From assembly GCF_005144745.1 (NCBI RefSeq), contig NZ_SWKK01000026.1, forward strand, positions 1-39,391: a stretch of DNA of 39,391 nt, written 5' to 3'. The notes below the pieces were generated by a model. It worked only from the letters and a program-made list of their open reading frames with translations. It did not search any database and had not been told where the DNA came from. This stretch comes from Flavobacterium sp. ASW18X. Lineage in GTDB: Bacteria > Bacteroidota > Bacteroidia > Flavobacteriales > Flavobacteriaceae. Positions 8,866 through 17,963 of this stretch are shown in pieces. Position 1 is the stretch's first letter. Each line of letters starts with the position of its first letter. The position numbers and the translations under genes are program-made.

Positions 8866-11800
8866 ATGACGACCAAAATACAGACTGCAAAAAATATTAT
8901 CTTGTTTTTATACTTGTTTTGGATAGGTTTACCCACAACCCTAAAAGCACAAGAAGAAGACCAGATTTCTTTAAATGGCGATTGGAAGTTTTACGCCATT
9001 TACGGCGAAGGCTCTAATTATTTAAATATAAGAGAAACGGAACAAGACATCGTTTTAGATAATACCAATAGCAACGTAGAAGTTTTTGGGAATTGGATAA
9101 TAAAAACCAAAGGAGAACGGGCATCTACTTTTTACGGTGAAAATTATTTGCAGCATAATTATGCCTTAACCGAAATAAATGGAGGTAATAAAACAGATAG
9201 CAGTTATGTAAGGTATTACCCAAAGTTTAAAAAATCTGGGTATTATGAGGTCTTTACGCAATTTCCATTTTCATCGCATTTAACCACCCAGTATAGTATT
9301 AAGCATGCAAAAGGGGCAACTACTAAATATATAAGTCAGCGTACATATTGTGGAGAGTGGGTGAGTCTAGGTATTTATAATTTTAACAGTACTGAGGATA
9401 ATTATGTGGAACTTTCCGCTATCGTAAGTGGCGCTGTGGCGGCAGATGCTATTTTGTTTAGAAAAATACCTAAAGAAAAATACCTAAAGGCAAAACAAGA
9501 ACCTTCTTTGGTTTACAAAACCATGTATGACGATTCCGACTGGGTTAAGGTAAAAGTGCCAGGACATTGGGGAACTAATAATGCATATTCTAATTACACG
9601 GGAAAGGGTTGGTATCGCCGCTCAATAGCATTACCAAAAGGATGGCAGCAAAAAAAGGAAGACCGGTACTATTTAAAGTTTGAAGGGGTGTACCATCTGT
9701 CTAAAATATACCTAAATGGCCAATATGTGGGGATGAATAGAGGCGGATTCACTCCATTTGAATTTGATGTAACCCCATATTTAAATTTTAATGGCGAAAA
9801 TATCCTTGCCGTAGAAGCAGATAATACCGCTGTAGTGGGCGCAACTTGGAACTGGGGTGGCATTATTAGACCCGTAACACTCACAAGAAAAAATTGTATT
9901 AGAATTGCTTCTCAATACTTACATGCAGAACCAAATCTAGAAACTGGAGACGCTGCAGTAAACATTAAAGTAAAATTGCAGAATACCTCTAAAGATTCCC
10001 GGAGCATCACACTAAAAACAAAATTGTTTAAAAAAGGGGAAATTGCAGAGATGGTACGTACCGTTACGTTAAGAGCCAATAGTACGGAAACGGTAGCGAT
10101 GCAAACTTTGTTGCCAAAGAATAAGGTGGAGTTGTGGCATTTTGACCATCCTGTTCTGTATGATTTTAAGACCGAAATAGTAGAGGATTCTAAAATGATA
10201 GATGCTAAGGAAGACTATTTTGGTATTCGTAAAGTAGAATTAACAGCATCTAGCATGTTGTTCAATGGAGAGCCAGTTAGGTTAGCAGGTTTTAATAGAG
10301 TGAGTGAAAGTCGATTTTGGGGCTCTTCTGAACCTAAATCGGTATTGCTAAAAGACGTGCATTTAATGAAAGAAGCTGGCGCTAATTTTATGCGTATTAT
10401 GCACGGAACGCAAAATGAAAACCTCATTAAAATCTGTGATAGTCTTGGTATTCTATTATTTGAAGAAATTAATGTGCGAGATTTAGATAACGATGAATTT
10501 AGGGCACAATACTATCCTTTAGAAAAATTTAAAAAAGCAACAGGAATAGACATAAACCCTGAAGAAGAAGAAATTTTGCATCTAGACCAAGCCTATATCA
10601 AAATTAGACCTGCGCACAATTTTGAGGTAAAAGAAGAGAATTACTTTTTGGCAAAATATTGGTTAAAGGGTATGATAGAACGAGATGCCAATAGGCCTAG
10701 TGTTATTGGCTGGAGTGTGGGTGACGAGCTCAATAATCATTTTGATTATGGTAAAGCGGCTATAGCTTACGTAAAAGAAAATTTAGACCCATACCGTTTG
10801 GTGACTTGTGTTAGCAATTCTGGCCAAAAACCAGAATACACTCCAGAAACGGACCCTAATACATTTGTGGACCTAATTATGCATAACATGTACCGCTGGC
10901 AAGGAGAACCACAGGAAATTTTAGATGCTTTAAGAAGAAAATGGCCTAATAAACCCATATTCATTTCAGAGTATGGTTTTGACCCATTTTCTACAACGGC
11001 TATTGATGGCGATAAGGCTGTGTTTTCTAAGTGGATGAATCACTTTAGACATCAAAACGAATTTGTGATTGGCACTAGTATGTGGACGTTTAACGACTAC
11101 CGTAGTGGATACGCTGGCACTACTGCAGAAGAAAATAGAGTTTGGGGAATTGTCACCACATGGCGTGATAAAAGAAAACTTTTTGAGCGCATACAACAGG
11201 AGCATGCTCCAGTACATGAAATTCAGGTTACATCAATAGATTTTAAAAAACAGTTGGCACAGCTGCGCATCCCTATAAAATCTAGAAGCGATTATCCTAG
11301 CTATAGTCTAAAGGGGTATCAGTTAGCTTATGATTTTGTAGACCAGAAAGGACAAACAGTTTACAAGAATAGCGAACAATTACCTATGCTCCACCCAGAA
11401 GATAGTTTATGGGTAGGAGAAATTTCTTGGGGTCAACTTCCAAAATCGGTCTTAGCCCTTAACCTGCGTTTGGTGGCACCAACAAAACATACCAGGTGGG
11501 CAACTACCGTTTCATTTAACAAAGCCATTACCCCAAAAATTAAAGCAGTTTTAGCAGGGGATACCAATGTTAGAGTTGTGTGGGACAAGGTGCCTAATGC
11601 TACCGCTTACTTTGTACGCTATGGTGCTACTGCAAAATCTAAAAAGATTACTGCAAGAACAATTGCTGATTTTATAGATATAGAAGGTTTAGCACCAGAA
11701 ACTAATTATGGTTTTGAGCTGTATGCACTAAACGATAAAGCGGAAAGTAACGCGTCTGATGAGGTATTTGTTACCACTACTAATAAACCCTTGCCACCCG

Positions 11801-12057
11801 TAATCTGGGATGCTTTTATCACGGATGATAAATTGGTGATAGGCTATTCTAGTGATTTTGAAGATGGTGATTATACCGTGTTTTATGGTGACTCCCCAAC
11901 GGCTTTAAATTATCAATTTATAACTAATGTTAGGGGTATGCTTTCTATTGATGTATTGGATAAAGAGGTACAGTATTTTCAATTACAACGAGAGATTGAG
12001 GGAGTAAAAAGTATAAGGTCTCAGGTGGTGAAAGCTACAAAACAGGATGAGCATTAA
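8866..12057 (+). CDS. Large exported GH2 glycosidase with inserted golvesin-like and C-terminal Fn3 domains
   Basis: 1063 residues with a signal peptide (hydrophobic core 9-28, ending LKAQ). The GH2 sugar-binding domain starts at SLNGDWKFYA (35-44) and resumes at DDSDWVKVKVPGHW (222-235). Between them lies about 140 residues resembling the golvesin/Xly carbohydrate-binding-like sandwich (SSYVRYYPKFKKSGYYEVF to VAADAILF). NWGGIIRPV and FGIRKVEL are standard GH2 marks. The nucleophile is Glu702 in FISEYGFD. The acid/base is Glu621, but the preceding residue is Asp620 (SVGDEL) instead of the near-invariant Asn. A fibronectin type III domain follows at about 887-975, then one more beta domain. 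Probably a beta-galactosidase acting on galactan oligosaccharides; exact linkage unknown. It starts 7 bp after the sulfatase. Confidence 0.9.
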   Translation: MTTKIQTAKNIILFLYLFWIGLPTTLKAQEEDQISLNGDWKFYAIYGEGSNYLNIRETEQDIVLDNTNSNVEVFGNWIIKTKGERASTFYGENYLQHNYALTEINGGNKTDSSYVRYYPKFKKSGYYEVFTQFPFSSHLTTQYSIKHAKGATTKYISQRTYCGEWVSLGIYNFNSTEDNYVELSAIVSGAVAADAILFRKIPKEKYLKAKQEPSLVYKTMYDDSDWVKVKVPGHWGTNNAYSNYTGKGWYRRSIALPKGWQQKKEDRYYLKFEGVYHLSKIYLNGQYVGMNRGGFTPFEFDVTPYLNFNGENILAVEADNTAVVGATWNWGGIIRPVTLTRKNCIRIASQYLHAEPNLETGDAAVNIKVKLQNTSKDSRSITLKTKLFKKGEIAEMVRTVTLRANSTETVAMQTLLPKNKVELWHFDHPVLYDFKTEIVEDSKMIDAKEDYFGIRKVELTASSMLFNGEPVRLAGFNRVSESRFWGSSEPKSVLLKDVHLMKEAGANFMRIMHGTQNENLIKICDSLGILLFEEINVRDLDNDEFRAQYYPLEKFKKATGIDINPEEEEILHLDQAYIKIRPAHNFEVKEENYFLAKYWLKGMIERDANRPSVIGWSVGDELNNHFDYGKAAIAYVKENLDPYRLVTCVSNSGQKPEYTPETDPNTFVDLIMHNMYRWQGEPQEILDALRRKWPNKPIFISEYGFDPFSTTAIDGDKAVFSKWMNHFRHQNEFVIGTSMWTFNDYRSGYAGTTAEENRVWGIVTTWRDKRKLFERIQQEHAPVHEIQVTSIDFKKQLAQLRIPIKSRSDYPSYSLKGYQLAYDFVDQKGQTVYKNSEQLPMLHPEDSLWVGEISWGQLPKSVLALNLRLVAPTKHTRWATTVSFNKAITPKIKAVLAGDTNVRVVWDKVPNATAYFVRYGATAKSKKITARTIADFIDIEGLAPETNYGFELYALNDKAESNASDEVFVTTTNKPLPPVIWDAFITDDKLVIGYSSDFEDGDYTVFYGDSPTALNYQFITNVRGMLSIDVLDKEVQYFQLQREIEGVKSIRSQVVKATKQDEH

Positions 12058-12081
12058 AATATCAACCTAAAAAATTATAAA

Positions 12082-13818
12082 ATGACTGCTTTTTATCGTG
12101 TAATAATTGTATTCTTAGGTTTGTTTGCCGTTTGTGCTTGCAAACAGTCTCCTGTTCCTAAGCAAATAGCACTCAATGGAACATGGGAGTTTAGTATAAA
12201 AAAAGACCTATCAGAAGATAGTATCATTGCTGCCCCATCCCAAATAGCTTGGGATACCCTTGCAGTGCCTGCTAATTGGGATACCAGAGAAAGATACAGT
12301 GCCTATAGGGGAAAGGCTTATTACCACAGAAAAATAAAAATACCGAAAACAGTACAAGGCAAGCAATTGCTACTTCAGTTTGATGCGGTTTACCAGACCA
12401 CTGAGGTTTGGTGCAACGGAAAAAAACTGGGAAAACACGTGGGGGGTTACACACCATTTGAGTTTAATATTACAGACCTAGTACAGTACGGAGAGGAAAA
12501 TGTAATCATTGTTAGTGCTGATAATAGTTACCATAGAGGCGCTTGGTGGCCCTGGGGAGGTATTAGTCGTGATGTACGTATTGCAATTTATGATGCCGTT
12601 AGATTAAAATACCAACATATTACAGCGGTACCCAATTTCGCCAAAGGAACAATCAATTTTGCCGTAAAATATGCTTTAGATAATTATACTTTTAGTGAAA
12701 AAAATATCGTCTTGCAAAGTGCTATCACCAATTCTGAAGGGGATACGATATGGAAAAAAAACACGGAGGTGGCATTGCCCAAAAAAGGTAGCGTAGAAAA
12801 AGAAATAGTTTTTAAGGAAGCATTAAAAAAATACGATTTATGGCATGTTAATCACCCAAACTTATATCAAATAACAACTTCTATTTTGCAAGAAGATAAG
12901 AGGGTCGGCGAGTTAACAGACCATTTTGGAATAAGAAAAATAGAAGTAAAGGGAGAACAGTTATTTTTAAACAATGAGCCTTTGTACGCAGACGGATTTA
13001 ATCGGGTACACGACCACCCCAACTATGGGAATACTGAACCAGAAGCACTAGTGAATGCAGATATGGAAGACATCAAATCCTTAGGAGGTAAATTTTCTAG
13101 GTTGATGCACGCACCATTAGCCAAATCTGTATTGGAGTTTTGCGATAAAAGCGGGTATTTGTTGCTGCAAGAAATTCCAGTATGGGGAACGGATGACCCA
13201 CAATCATTTCCTGATAATCCCCAAACTAAAAAATGGCTTTCAGAAATGATTACTAGAGATTACAATCATCCAAGTGTTGTGGGTTGGAGTGTAGGCAATG
13301 AGCTAAGAGATTCTGTTAACGATTGGGCAAACATTACCCTTACAAAAGCACAATTTGGATACATAAACAGCATGCTAGACTATGTTGCCCAATTAGATAC
13401 TACACGGTTAAAAACCTATGTAAGTCTTACTTCATACAAAGAACACGCTTCTTTGGAAAACGAGCCTTACCAAAAATTAGACTTAATGTGCTTAAACAGT
13501 TACGGCGATGCTGTGGAAGCGGTAAAGCGTACGCATCAAAAGTTTCCTGGGAAACCCATTTTTGTATCAGAAATTGGATTAAAACAAATAGGACCGGCAC
13601 CAGAAGCTACTTTAGATAGCGCTCTAATAATACAGTTGCAAGAACTAAAGGAATTGCCCTATGTTGTTGGTTCGGCGCTGTGGAGTTACAATGATTACCG
13701 TAGCGATTACAAAGGTACACCCACCTCCGGATTTAGAGAATGGGGAGTGGTGAGTGAAAAGCGAGAAAAGAAAAAAGCCTACAAGCAAATACAAAACATA
13801 TACACAGCCAATAAGTAG
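12082..13818 (+). CDS. GH2 family glycosidase, lipoprotein
   Basis: 578 residues with a lipoprotein signal (MTAFYRVIIVFLGLFAVCAC, Cys20). The three core GH2 parts are present: jelly-roll sugar-binding domain (ALNGTWEFSI to WPWGGISRDVRI), immunoglobulin-like domain ending FGIRKIEV, and a TIM barrel. The acid/base motif is canonical, SVGNEL with Asn406-Glu407, and the nucleophile is Glu497 in FVSEIGL. It is short for GH2, without the extra C-terminal domains of its upstream paralogue. Family activities include beta-galactosidase, beta-glucuronidase and beta-mannosidase; galactan context favours beta-galactosidase. It lies 24 bp after the first GH2 and 18 bp before the propeller protein. Confidence 0.9.
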   Translation: MTAFYRVIIVFLGLFAVCACKQSPVPKQIALNGTWEFSIKKDLSEDSIIAAPSQIAWDTLAVPANWDTRERYSAYRGKAYYHRKIKIPKTVQGKQLLLQFDAVYQTTEVWCNGKKLGKHVGGYTPFEFNITDLVQYGEENVIIVSADNSYHRGAWWPWGGISRDVRIAIYDAVRLKYQHITAVPNFAKGTINFAVKYALDNYTFSEKNIVLQSAITNSEGDTIWKKNTEVALPKKGSVEKEIVFKEALKKYDLWHVNHPNLYQITTSILQEDKRVGELTDHFGIRKIEVKGEQLFLNNEPLYADGFNRVHDHPNYGNTEPEALVNADMEDIKSLGGKFSRLMHAPLAKSVLEFCDKSGYLLLQEIPVWGTDDPQSFPDNPQTKKWLSEMITRDYNHPSVVGWSVGNELRDSVNDWANITLTKAQFGYINSMLDYVAQLDTTRLKTYVSLTSYKEHASLENEPYQKLDLMCLNSYGDAVEAVKRTHQKFPGKPIFVSEIGLKQIGPAPEATLDSALIIQLQELKELPYVVGSALWSYNDYRSDYKGTPTSGFREWGVVSEKREKKKAYKQIQNIYTANK

Positions 13819-13836
13819 ACCAAAACCAACTAAGAA

Positions 13837-14964
13837 ATGAAAAAAATAGCTATTGCACTAAGTACTGTTTTTCTTACAAATCTTGGGGCTTGTAGAGAAT
13901 CGCCCAAGCAGGATGTAAAAGCGAAAGAAGAAGATGTAGACTACAAAATTACTTTTGGTAAGGTAGCCAAGACAGCTGTTTTCCGGAATGATAGCCTTAG
14001 TATTTGGGGAGCTTCTTTGGTAAAAGGAGATGATAATAGATATCATATGCTTTACGCTCGTTGGCCAAAAAAAATAGGGTGGGAGTGGGTTACATATTCA
14101 GAAATTGCTCATGCTGTAGCTCCAACGCCATTCGGACCTTTTAAACACAAAAGCGTGGTTTTACCAGATAGAGGTAAGGAATATTGGGATGGTTCCTGTA
14201 CCCATAACCCTACGGTACATAAGTTTAACGGTAAATATTACCTGTATTATATGGGGAATACGGGCGATAAAAAAATTGTGAGTGAACCAGGAAAACCTGA
14301 ATTGAATTGGGAACATCGCAATAAACAGCGCATAGGGGTAGCAATTGCCGATTCTCCTGAAGGTCCTTGGCTAAGAATGGATGAACCCGTTTTAGACGTG
14401 GGCAATAAAGAAACAGACCACGATGCGTTAATGACGAGCAACCCTTCTGTATGCCAAATGCCAGATGGTAAAATTTTAATGGTATATAAGGCGGTAGGAA
14501 AGCAGTTTAATTTGCCTGCTGGTGGTCCGGTAGTCCACATGGTGGCTATTGGGGATAGCCCTACAGGTCCTTTTAAAAAATATCCAGACCCTGTTTTTAC
14601 CTTTGAGGGCGAACGTTTTCCTGCAGAAGACCCTTATATCTGGTACCAAGATGGCAGGTATAGAGCTATCGTAAAACGTATGAAACACGTAAATGGGGAA
14701 CGATTATTTTCTTTAGTTCATTATGATTCTAAAGATGGTATACACTGGGATAAAGCCACATTTTTCAATATTTCTGAACGGAAAATTACTTGGGAAGACG
14801 GTAGAGAGCAACAATTTGTCCATTTAGAACGCCCACAGGTGTTTGTAGAAGATGGTAGGCCTGTAGCGTTATTATGTGCAGCAGACACGCTAAATACAGC
14901 AGGTGCTCGGGAATCCTTCAATATTCAAATACCATTACACATAGAAAAAATTATAGGCAAATAA
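13837..14964 (+). CDS. Five-bladed-propeller glycoside-hydrolase-like lipoprotein (GH43/GH117 type)
   Basis: 375 residues with a lipoprotein signal (LTNLGAC, Cys19). Repeats such as HKFNGKYYLYYMG, QMPDGKILMVYK, YQDGRYRAIVK and the phrase VAIADSPEGPW are typical of the GH32/43/62/117 propeller clan. The blade motifs that often carry catalytic Asp in GH43 read WGASL (58-62), HNPTV (123-127), SNPSV (202-206), EDPYI (264-268) and ERPQV (331-335), so Asp is kept in only one. It may belong to a separate family or use other residues. The role is presumably hydrolysis of an alpha- or beta-linked terminal sugar in the same pathway as the neighbouring GH117. I cannot assign a CAZy family number. Confidence 0.75.
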   Translation: MKKIAIALSTVFLTNLGACRESPKQDVKAKEEDVDYKITFGKVAKTAVFRNDSLSIWGASLVKGDDNRYHMLYARWPKKIGWEWVTYSEIAHAVAPTPFGPFKHKSVVLPDRGKEYWDGSCTHNPTVHKFNGKYYLYYMGNTGDKKIVSEPGKPELNWEHRNKQRIGVAIADSPEGPWLRMDEPVLDVGNKETDHDALMTSNPSVCQMPDGKILMVYKAVGKQFNLPAGGPVVHMVAIGDSPTGPFKKYPDPVFTFEGERFPAEDPYIWYQDGRYRAIVKRMKHVNGERLFSLVHYDSKDGIHWDKATFFNISERKITWEDGREQQFVHLERPQVFVEDGRPVALLCAADTLNTAGARESFNIQIPLHIEKIIGK

Positions 14965-15005
14965 GGTACAAAACCCCTAAGTAGCCTTGTAACTATTTTA
15001 CACGC

Positions 15006-16304
15006 ATGAAAATGAAACAAATACTAAAAAAACCAGTTCTGCAAGTTGTTTTTGCAAGTCTTTTGTGGACAAGTTGCGACAATCAAAATCAGACAAAAAA
15101 AACAGCTAAGGAAGATGTTTTAAAGGTAGAACATCAAGTGTTTCCGCATAAGATGCCAGAACAGAAACCTAATTTTCCGTTGAGTGCTTCTGCAGAGCGA
15201 ATGTTCAATTATCCCACACCTCGCGTGCAAGATAACGAGTTGTATTCCCTTTTTAAATACACAAAACTAGATGGTTTTGATTATAACGGTGGTGATGGAA
15301 CCATTTCTAGAAGGGACCCATCTAGACCCATATTAGTAGATGGTACCTACTATGTGTACTATACCAAGCGCCATACAAAAACACCACCCATAGGGTGGAG
15401 CAGAGCAAAAGAAGCTACAGATGAAATTCCATCTACCGATTGGGACTTAGCAGAAATCTGGTATGCAACAAGTAAAGATGGCGTACACTGGCAAGAACAA
15501 GGCGTAGCCATAAAAAGACCAGAAAAACCATCGCCCGGTTGGCGCTCTGTGGCCACACCAGATGTCTTAATCTGGAAAGGGAAATATTACTTGTATTACC
15601 AAGCGTTTAATGAGCCGAGTGGATTGAGAGGTGACTGGTGCCCAGTATCGGTATCTTATGCAGATTCACCCTCAGGTCCTTGGATTCATGGCGGGGATGC
15701 TGTTATTCCCTTTGGCAAAAAAGGAGAATGGGACCAAGATGCTACCCATGATCCGCAGCCCTTGGTTTTTAACGGTAAAATATATTTGTACTACAAAGCT
15801 GCCTATAATAAATGGCCAGATATTAGGGATAAATATGCGGTTGGTCATGGTTTGGCCATTGCAGAGAATCCGTTGGGACCATTTACCAAACATCCGCTAA
15901 ATCCAGTTATGACCTCTGGGCATGAAACTACTTATTTTCCATTTAAGGAAGGTATAGCAAATATTACCATAAAAGATGGCAATGAGCGCGAAACCATACA
16001 GTTTGCAAAGGATGGCGTAAATTTTGAAATTGCTTCGGTTATTTCTTTACCTCCAATAGCAGCAGGTCCGTTTGCAGTAGATATGTTTTCAGATAATGGC
16101 AATGGACGTGGTTTTACCTGGGGATTATCCCATTTTATCAATGCAGGGCAGCCTAAAAAACAATATTCTATTATTGCTAGGTTTGATTGTGACTTAAGTC
16201 TGGACCACTCCATACCAGAGTATAAAAAAACAGGGGTTTGGCATAAACCAGAAGTTTATTTTGCACAAGCACCAAGCAAAGGTGCGCACCCAGAAGGACG
16301 ATAG
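15006..16304 (+). CDS. GH117 family lipoprotein, putative alpha-1,3-(3,6-anhydro)-galactosidase
   Basis: 432 residues with a lipoprotein signal (SLLWTSC, Cys24). The sequence matches the GH117 pattern throughout: RRDPSRPILVDGTYYVYYT (Asp104), GWRSVATPDVLIWKGKYYLYYQ, THDPQPLVFNGKIYLYYK (Asp249), GHETTYFPFKEG (His306, Glu307) and SIIARFDCDLS. The distance from Asp249 to His306/Glu307 equals that between the catalytic Asp and the His/Glu pair of characterised GH117 enzymes, which remove terminal 3,6-anhydro-L-galactose from agar oligosaccharides with His as the unusual acid. The family has several clades and not all act on neoagarobiose. It is the last gene of the operon, 41 bp after the propeller gene. 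Confidence 0.9.
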   Translation: MKMKQILKKPVLQVVFASLLWTSCDNQNQTKKTAKEDVLKVEHQVFPHKMPEQKPNFPLSASAERMFNYPTPRVQDNELYSLFKYTKLDGFDYNGGDGTISRRDPSRPILVDGTYYVYYTKRHTKTPPIGWSRAKEATDEIPSTDWDLAEIWYATSKDGVHWQEQGVAIKRPEKPSPGWRSVATPDVLIWKGKYYLYYQAFNEPSGLRGDWCPVSVSYADSPSGPWIHGGDAVIPFGKKGEWDQDATHDPQPLVFNGKIYLYYKAAYNKWPDIRDKYAVGHGLAIAENPLGPFTKHPLNPVMTSGHETTYFPFKEGIANITIKDGNERETIQFAKDGVNFEIASVISLPPIAAGPFAVDMFSDNGNGRGFTWGLSHFINAGQPKKQYSIIARFDCDLSLDHSIPEYKKTGVWHKPEVYFAQAPSKGAHPEGR

Positions 16305-16350
16305 ATTTATTTTTTAAATAACACATTAGGCTTTTTATACAATACCGTTG

Positions 16351-16366
16351 CGTAATTTGGAGTTGT
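16351..16366 (+). promoter_or_regulatory. Promoter-like block before a small gene
   Basis: CGTAATTTGGAGTTGT differs by one base from 29260-29275, also upstream of a gene. It contains a TAnTTTG-like -7 element, and a CTTTTTA stretch lies about 20 bases upstream. It would drive the small gene at 16401. Confidence 0.35.
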
Positions 16367-16400
16367 ACAATTAAATCTTAACCAAATTACTTAATAAACT

Positions 16401-16592
16401 ATGGATATTTTTAATGGGAATAGAAAACTAGAAGAGTTAACTTTATTTGGAGTTGACTGGGGTGTTTATCTAAGACACAACTCTGATGCTCCAATAGCTC
16501 CATTTATGTATTTAAAGAACGGCGACACTCAGTATGTACGGGTTTTGATGACTGATGGTAATCCAATGGTTAAATTAAAATACTATCTATAA
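16401..16592 (+). CDS. Small protein of unknown function (63 residues)
   Basis: I do not recognise this protein. It is soluble, has no signal peptide or membrane segment, and contains aromatic-rich strands (LTLFGVDWGVYLRHN, TQYVRVLM). A promoter-like block at 16351-16366 precedes it, which favours a real gene. It lies 96 bp after the GH117 stop codon and is not obviously part of that operon. It could also be a fragment of a longer gene. Confidence 0.4.
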   Translation: MDIFNGNRKLEELTLFGVDWGVYLRHNSDAPIAPFMYLKNGDTQYVRVLMTDGNPMVKLKYYL

Positions 16593-16868
16593 TGAAATTT
16601 AAGTTTCTCCTTTTTTAAAAAAGTCCTGGTTTATTTCAAATTATAGCAATAACTTCTAAATTAAAACCACTTGACGATTACGGTTTAGTTAATTATTATT
16701 TTATGTATTTATTAAAATAATATGTTAACAGGTGTACCGATTATTTTCCTTATTTTGTTGTTGTGAAATTTTTATCAATTAAAATTAAGTATCTGATAAA
16801 TATGATTTTGTATCAAAAAAAATAGTATATTGTCTACATGTGGTGCTATGTCTAACAAATTTTATCAT

Positions 16869-17249
16869 ATGATGTTAAAAAAGATTTTTCCGATAATCCT
16901 TCTTATTTTATTATCTTCTTGTGCAAGTAATAAAATGGATTTAAATGATTTAGAAGGTACCTGGATTTTAATAGAGAATTATTCGGATAATACTTTGAAA
17001 TATCAAAAGATTCCTGAAAAGAATTTGCTAGAAGGATCAATATTAAAAATTAATAATGATTCAACCATAATAGATGCATATCAATATAAATGTCCTCAAG
17101 GTGTTTCTGCTTTTTATTCTAAGGGAACGTGGAGCTTGGATAGAAAAAAAATGATTCTAAGCAGTTCTGTACCTTTTGACTTAAGAGATAGCTCCTATAA
17201 GATAATCGAATTAGACTCTAGCTGTATCGTATTTGGTACGGTAAATTAG
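16869..17249 (+). CDS. Small lipoprotein, lipocalin-like
   Basis: The start at 16869 (or 16872) gives a clean lipoprotein signal, MMLKKIFPIILLILLSSC, with Cys18. Upstream in-frame starts only add a polar leader. The mature part of about 110 residues begins NDLEGTWILIENYSDN and alternates beta strands (GSILKINNDSTIIDAYQY, GTWSLDRKKMILSS), like the lipocalin-like domain common in Bacteroidota lipoproteins. Ligand and role are unknown. The 276 bp upstream are AT-rich with no other gene seen. Confidence 0.7.
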   Translation: MMLKKIFPIILLILLSSCASNKMDLNDLEGTWILIENYSDNTLKYQKIPEKNLLEGSILKINNDSTIIDAYQYKCPQGVSAFYSKGTWSLDRKKMILSSSVPFDLRDSSYKIIELDSSCIVFGTVN

Positions 17250-17448
17250 GTACCTAGCAAAATTAGGTAAGTGAAATTTTAGGAGGTTTAAAAAAAAGAG
17301 TTCTGGATTTATCAAATGATTATAAATTCTAGTATAGAATTTTTAGTCTTTCCATCTTAAAAAGGAAATTACAACAGCTTTTCCTGTTAATAAGTATCGG
17401 TAATAGCATTTTCCAAAAATGAGAACGAAAACTAAGGTACAACCAATT

Positions 17449-17698
17449 CTTACAGTTATAAAGACAATTCAAGGCTGCAAATACCAGATGCTGAAACTGA
17501 TTTTTTGTAGTGACCGTTTGCCAGGGTTCAAACTTGGTGTTTACCTATGAACTTGTTGAAAAAGCAGACCCAAACTTTGCAGACTCTGGCTATTCAGAAT
17601 CTATTCTGTTTGAAGTTGATACAGCTGTAAATGAATTTTCCTATTCAGATGAAGATTTGCAACAACTAAACATGTATTACAGGCAATTTTGGAAATAA
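17449..17698 (+). pseudogene. Decayed partial copy of the lipoprotein gene at 18131
   Basis: Bases 17449-17692 closely match 18214-18459 inside the intact gene downstream (for example SGYSESILFE and EFSYSDEDLQQLNMYYRQ). The copy has lost one T in the run after GATACTGAAACTGA-like sequence (six T against seven near 17501-17506), shifting the frame and creating a TAG. It also lacks the signal peptide and stops early after YYRQ. The part after the shift stays open from a GTG at 17510, which is why it can look like a short gene. It is a tandem duplicate in decay. Confidence 0.8.
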
Positions 17699-17713
17699 TA
17701 TTTAAAACCTATA

Positions 17714-17742
17714 AAAAAATCCCGCCATTGCGGGATTTTTTA
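17714..17742. terminator. Bidirectional intrinsic terminator
   Basis: AAAAATCCCG-N6-CGGGATTTTT forms a 10-bp stem with an A run before and a T run after. It can end transcription of the minus-strand CsbD-like gene (17763-17963) and of the plus-strand pseudogene region. Confidence 0.85.
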
Positions 17743-17762
17743 GTCAGGTCAATCAATCAAAA

Positions 17763-17963
17763 TCAATACTTAAGATTGTTTAAAAATTCATTTACTTTTT
17801 CTTTGCTTTCGCCAGTTTTCTTTTGAATACGGCCTAGAAGCTCATCTTCTTTACCTTCTTGATAATCCAAGTCATCATCCGTTAACTCGCCCCATTCTTG
17901 CTTTAATTTTCCTTTTGCAATGTTCCAATTTCCTTTTGCTTTATCTTTCCAAGGTGCTGACAT
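17763..17963 (-). CDS. CsbD-like general stress protein
   Basis: 66 residues, highly charged, with the CsbD/YjbJ pattern: WKDKAKGNWNIAKGKLKQEWG, then DDLDYQEGKEDELLGRIQKKTG and a final helix. Family members are abundant small soluble proteins induced by general stress in many bacteria; their molecular role is unclear. It is transcribed opposite to its neighbours and closed by the terminator at 17714-17742. Confidence 0.92.
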   Translation of the reverse strand: MSAPWKDKAKGNWNIAKGKLKQEWGELTDDDLDYQEGKEDELLGRIQKKTGESKEKVNEFLNNLKY

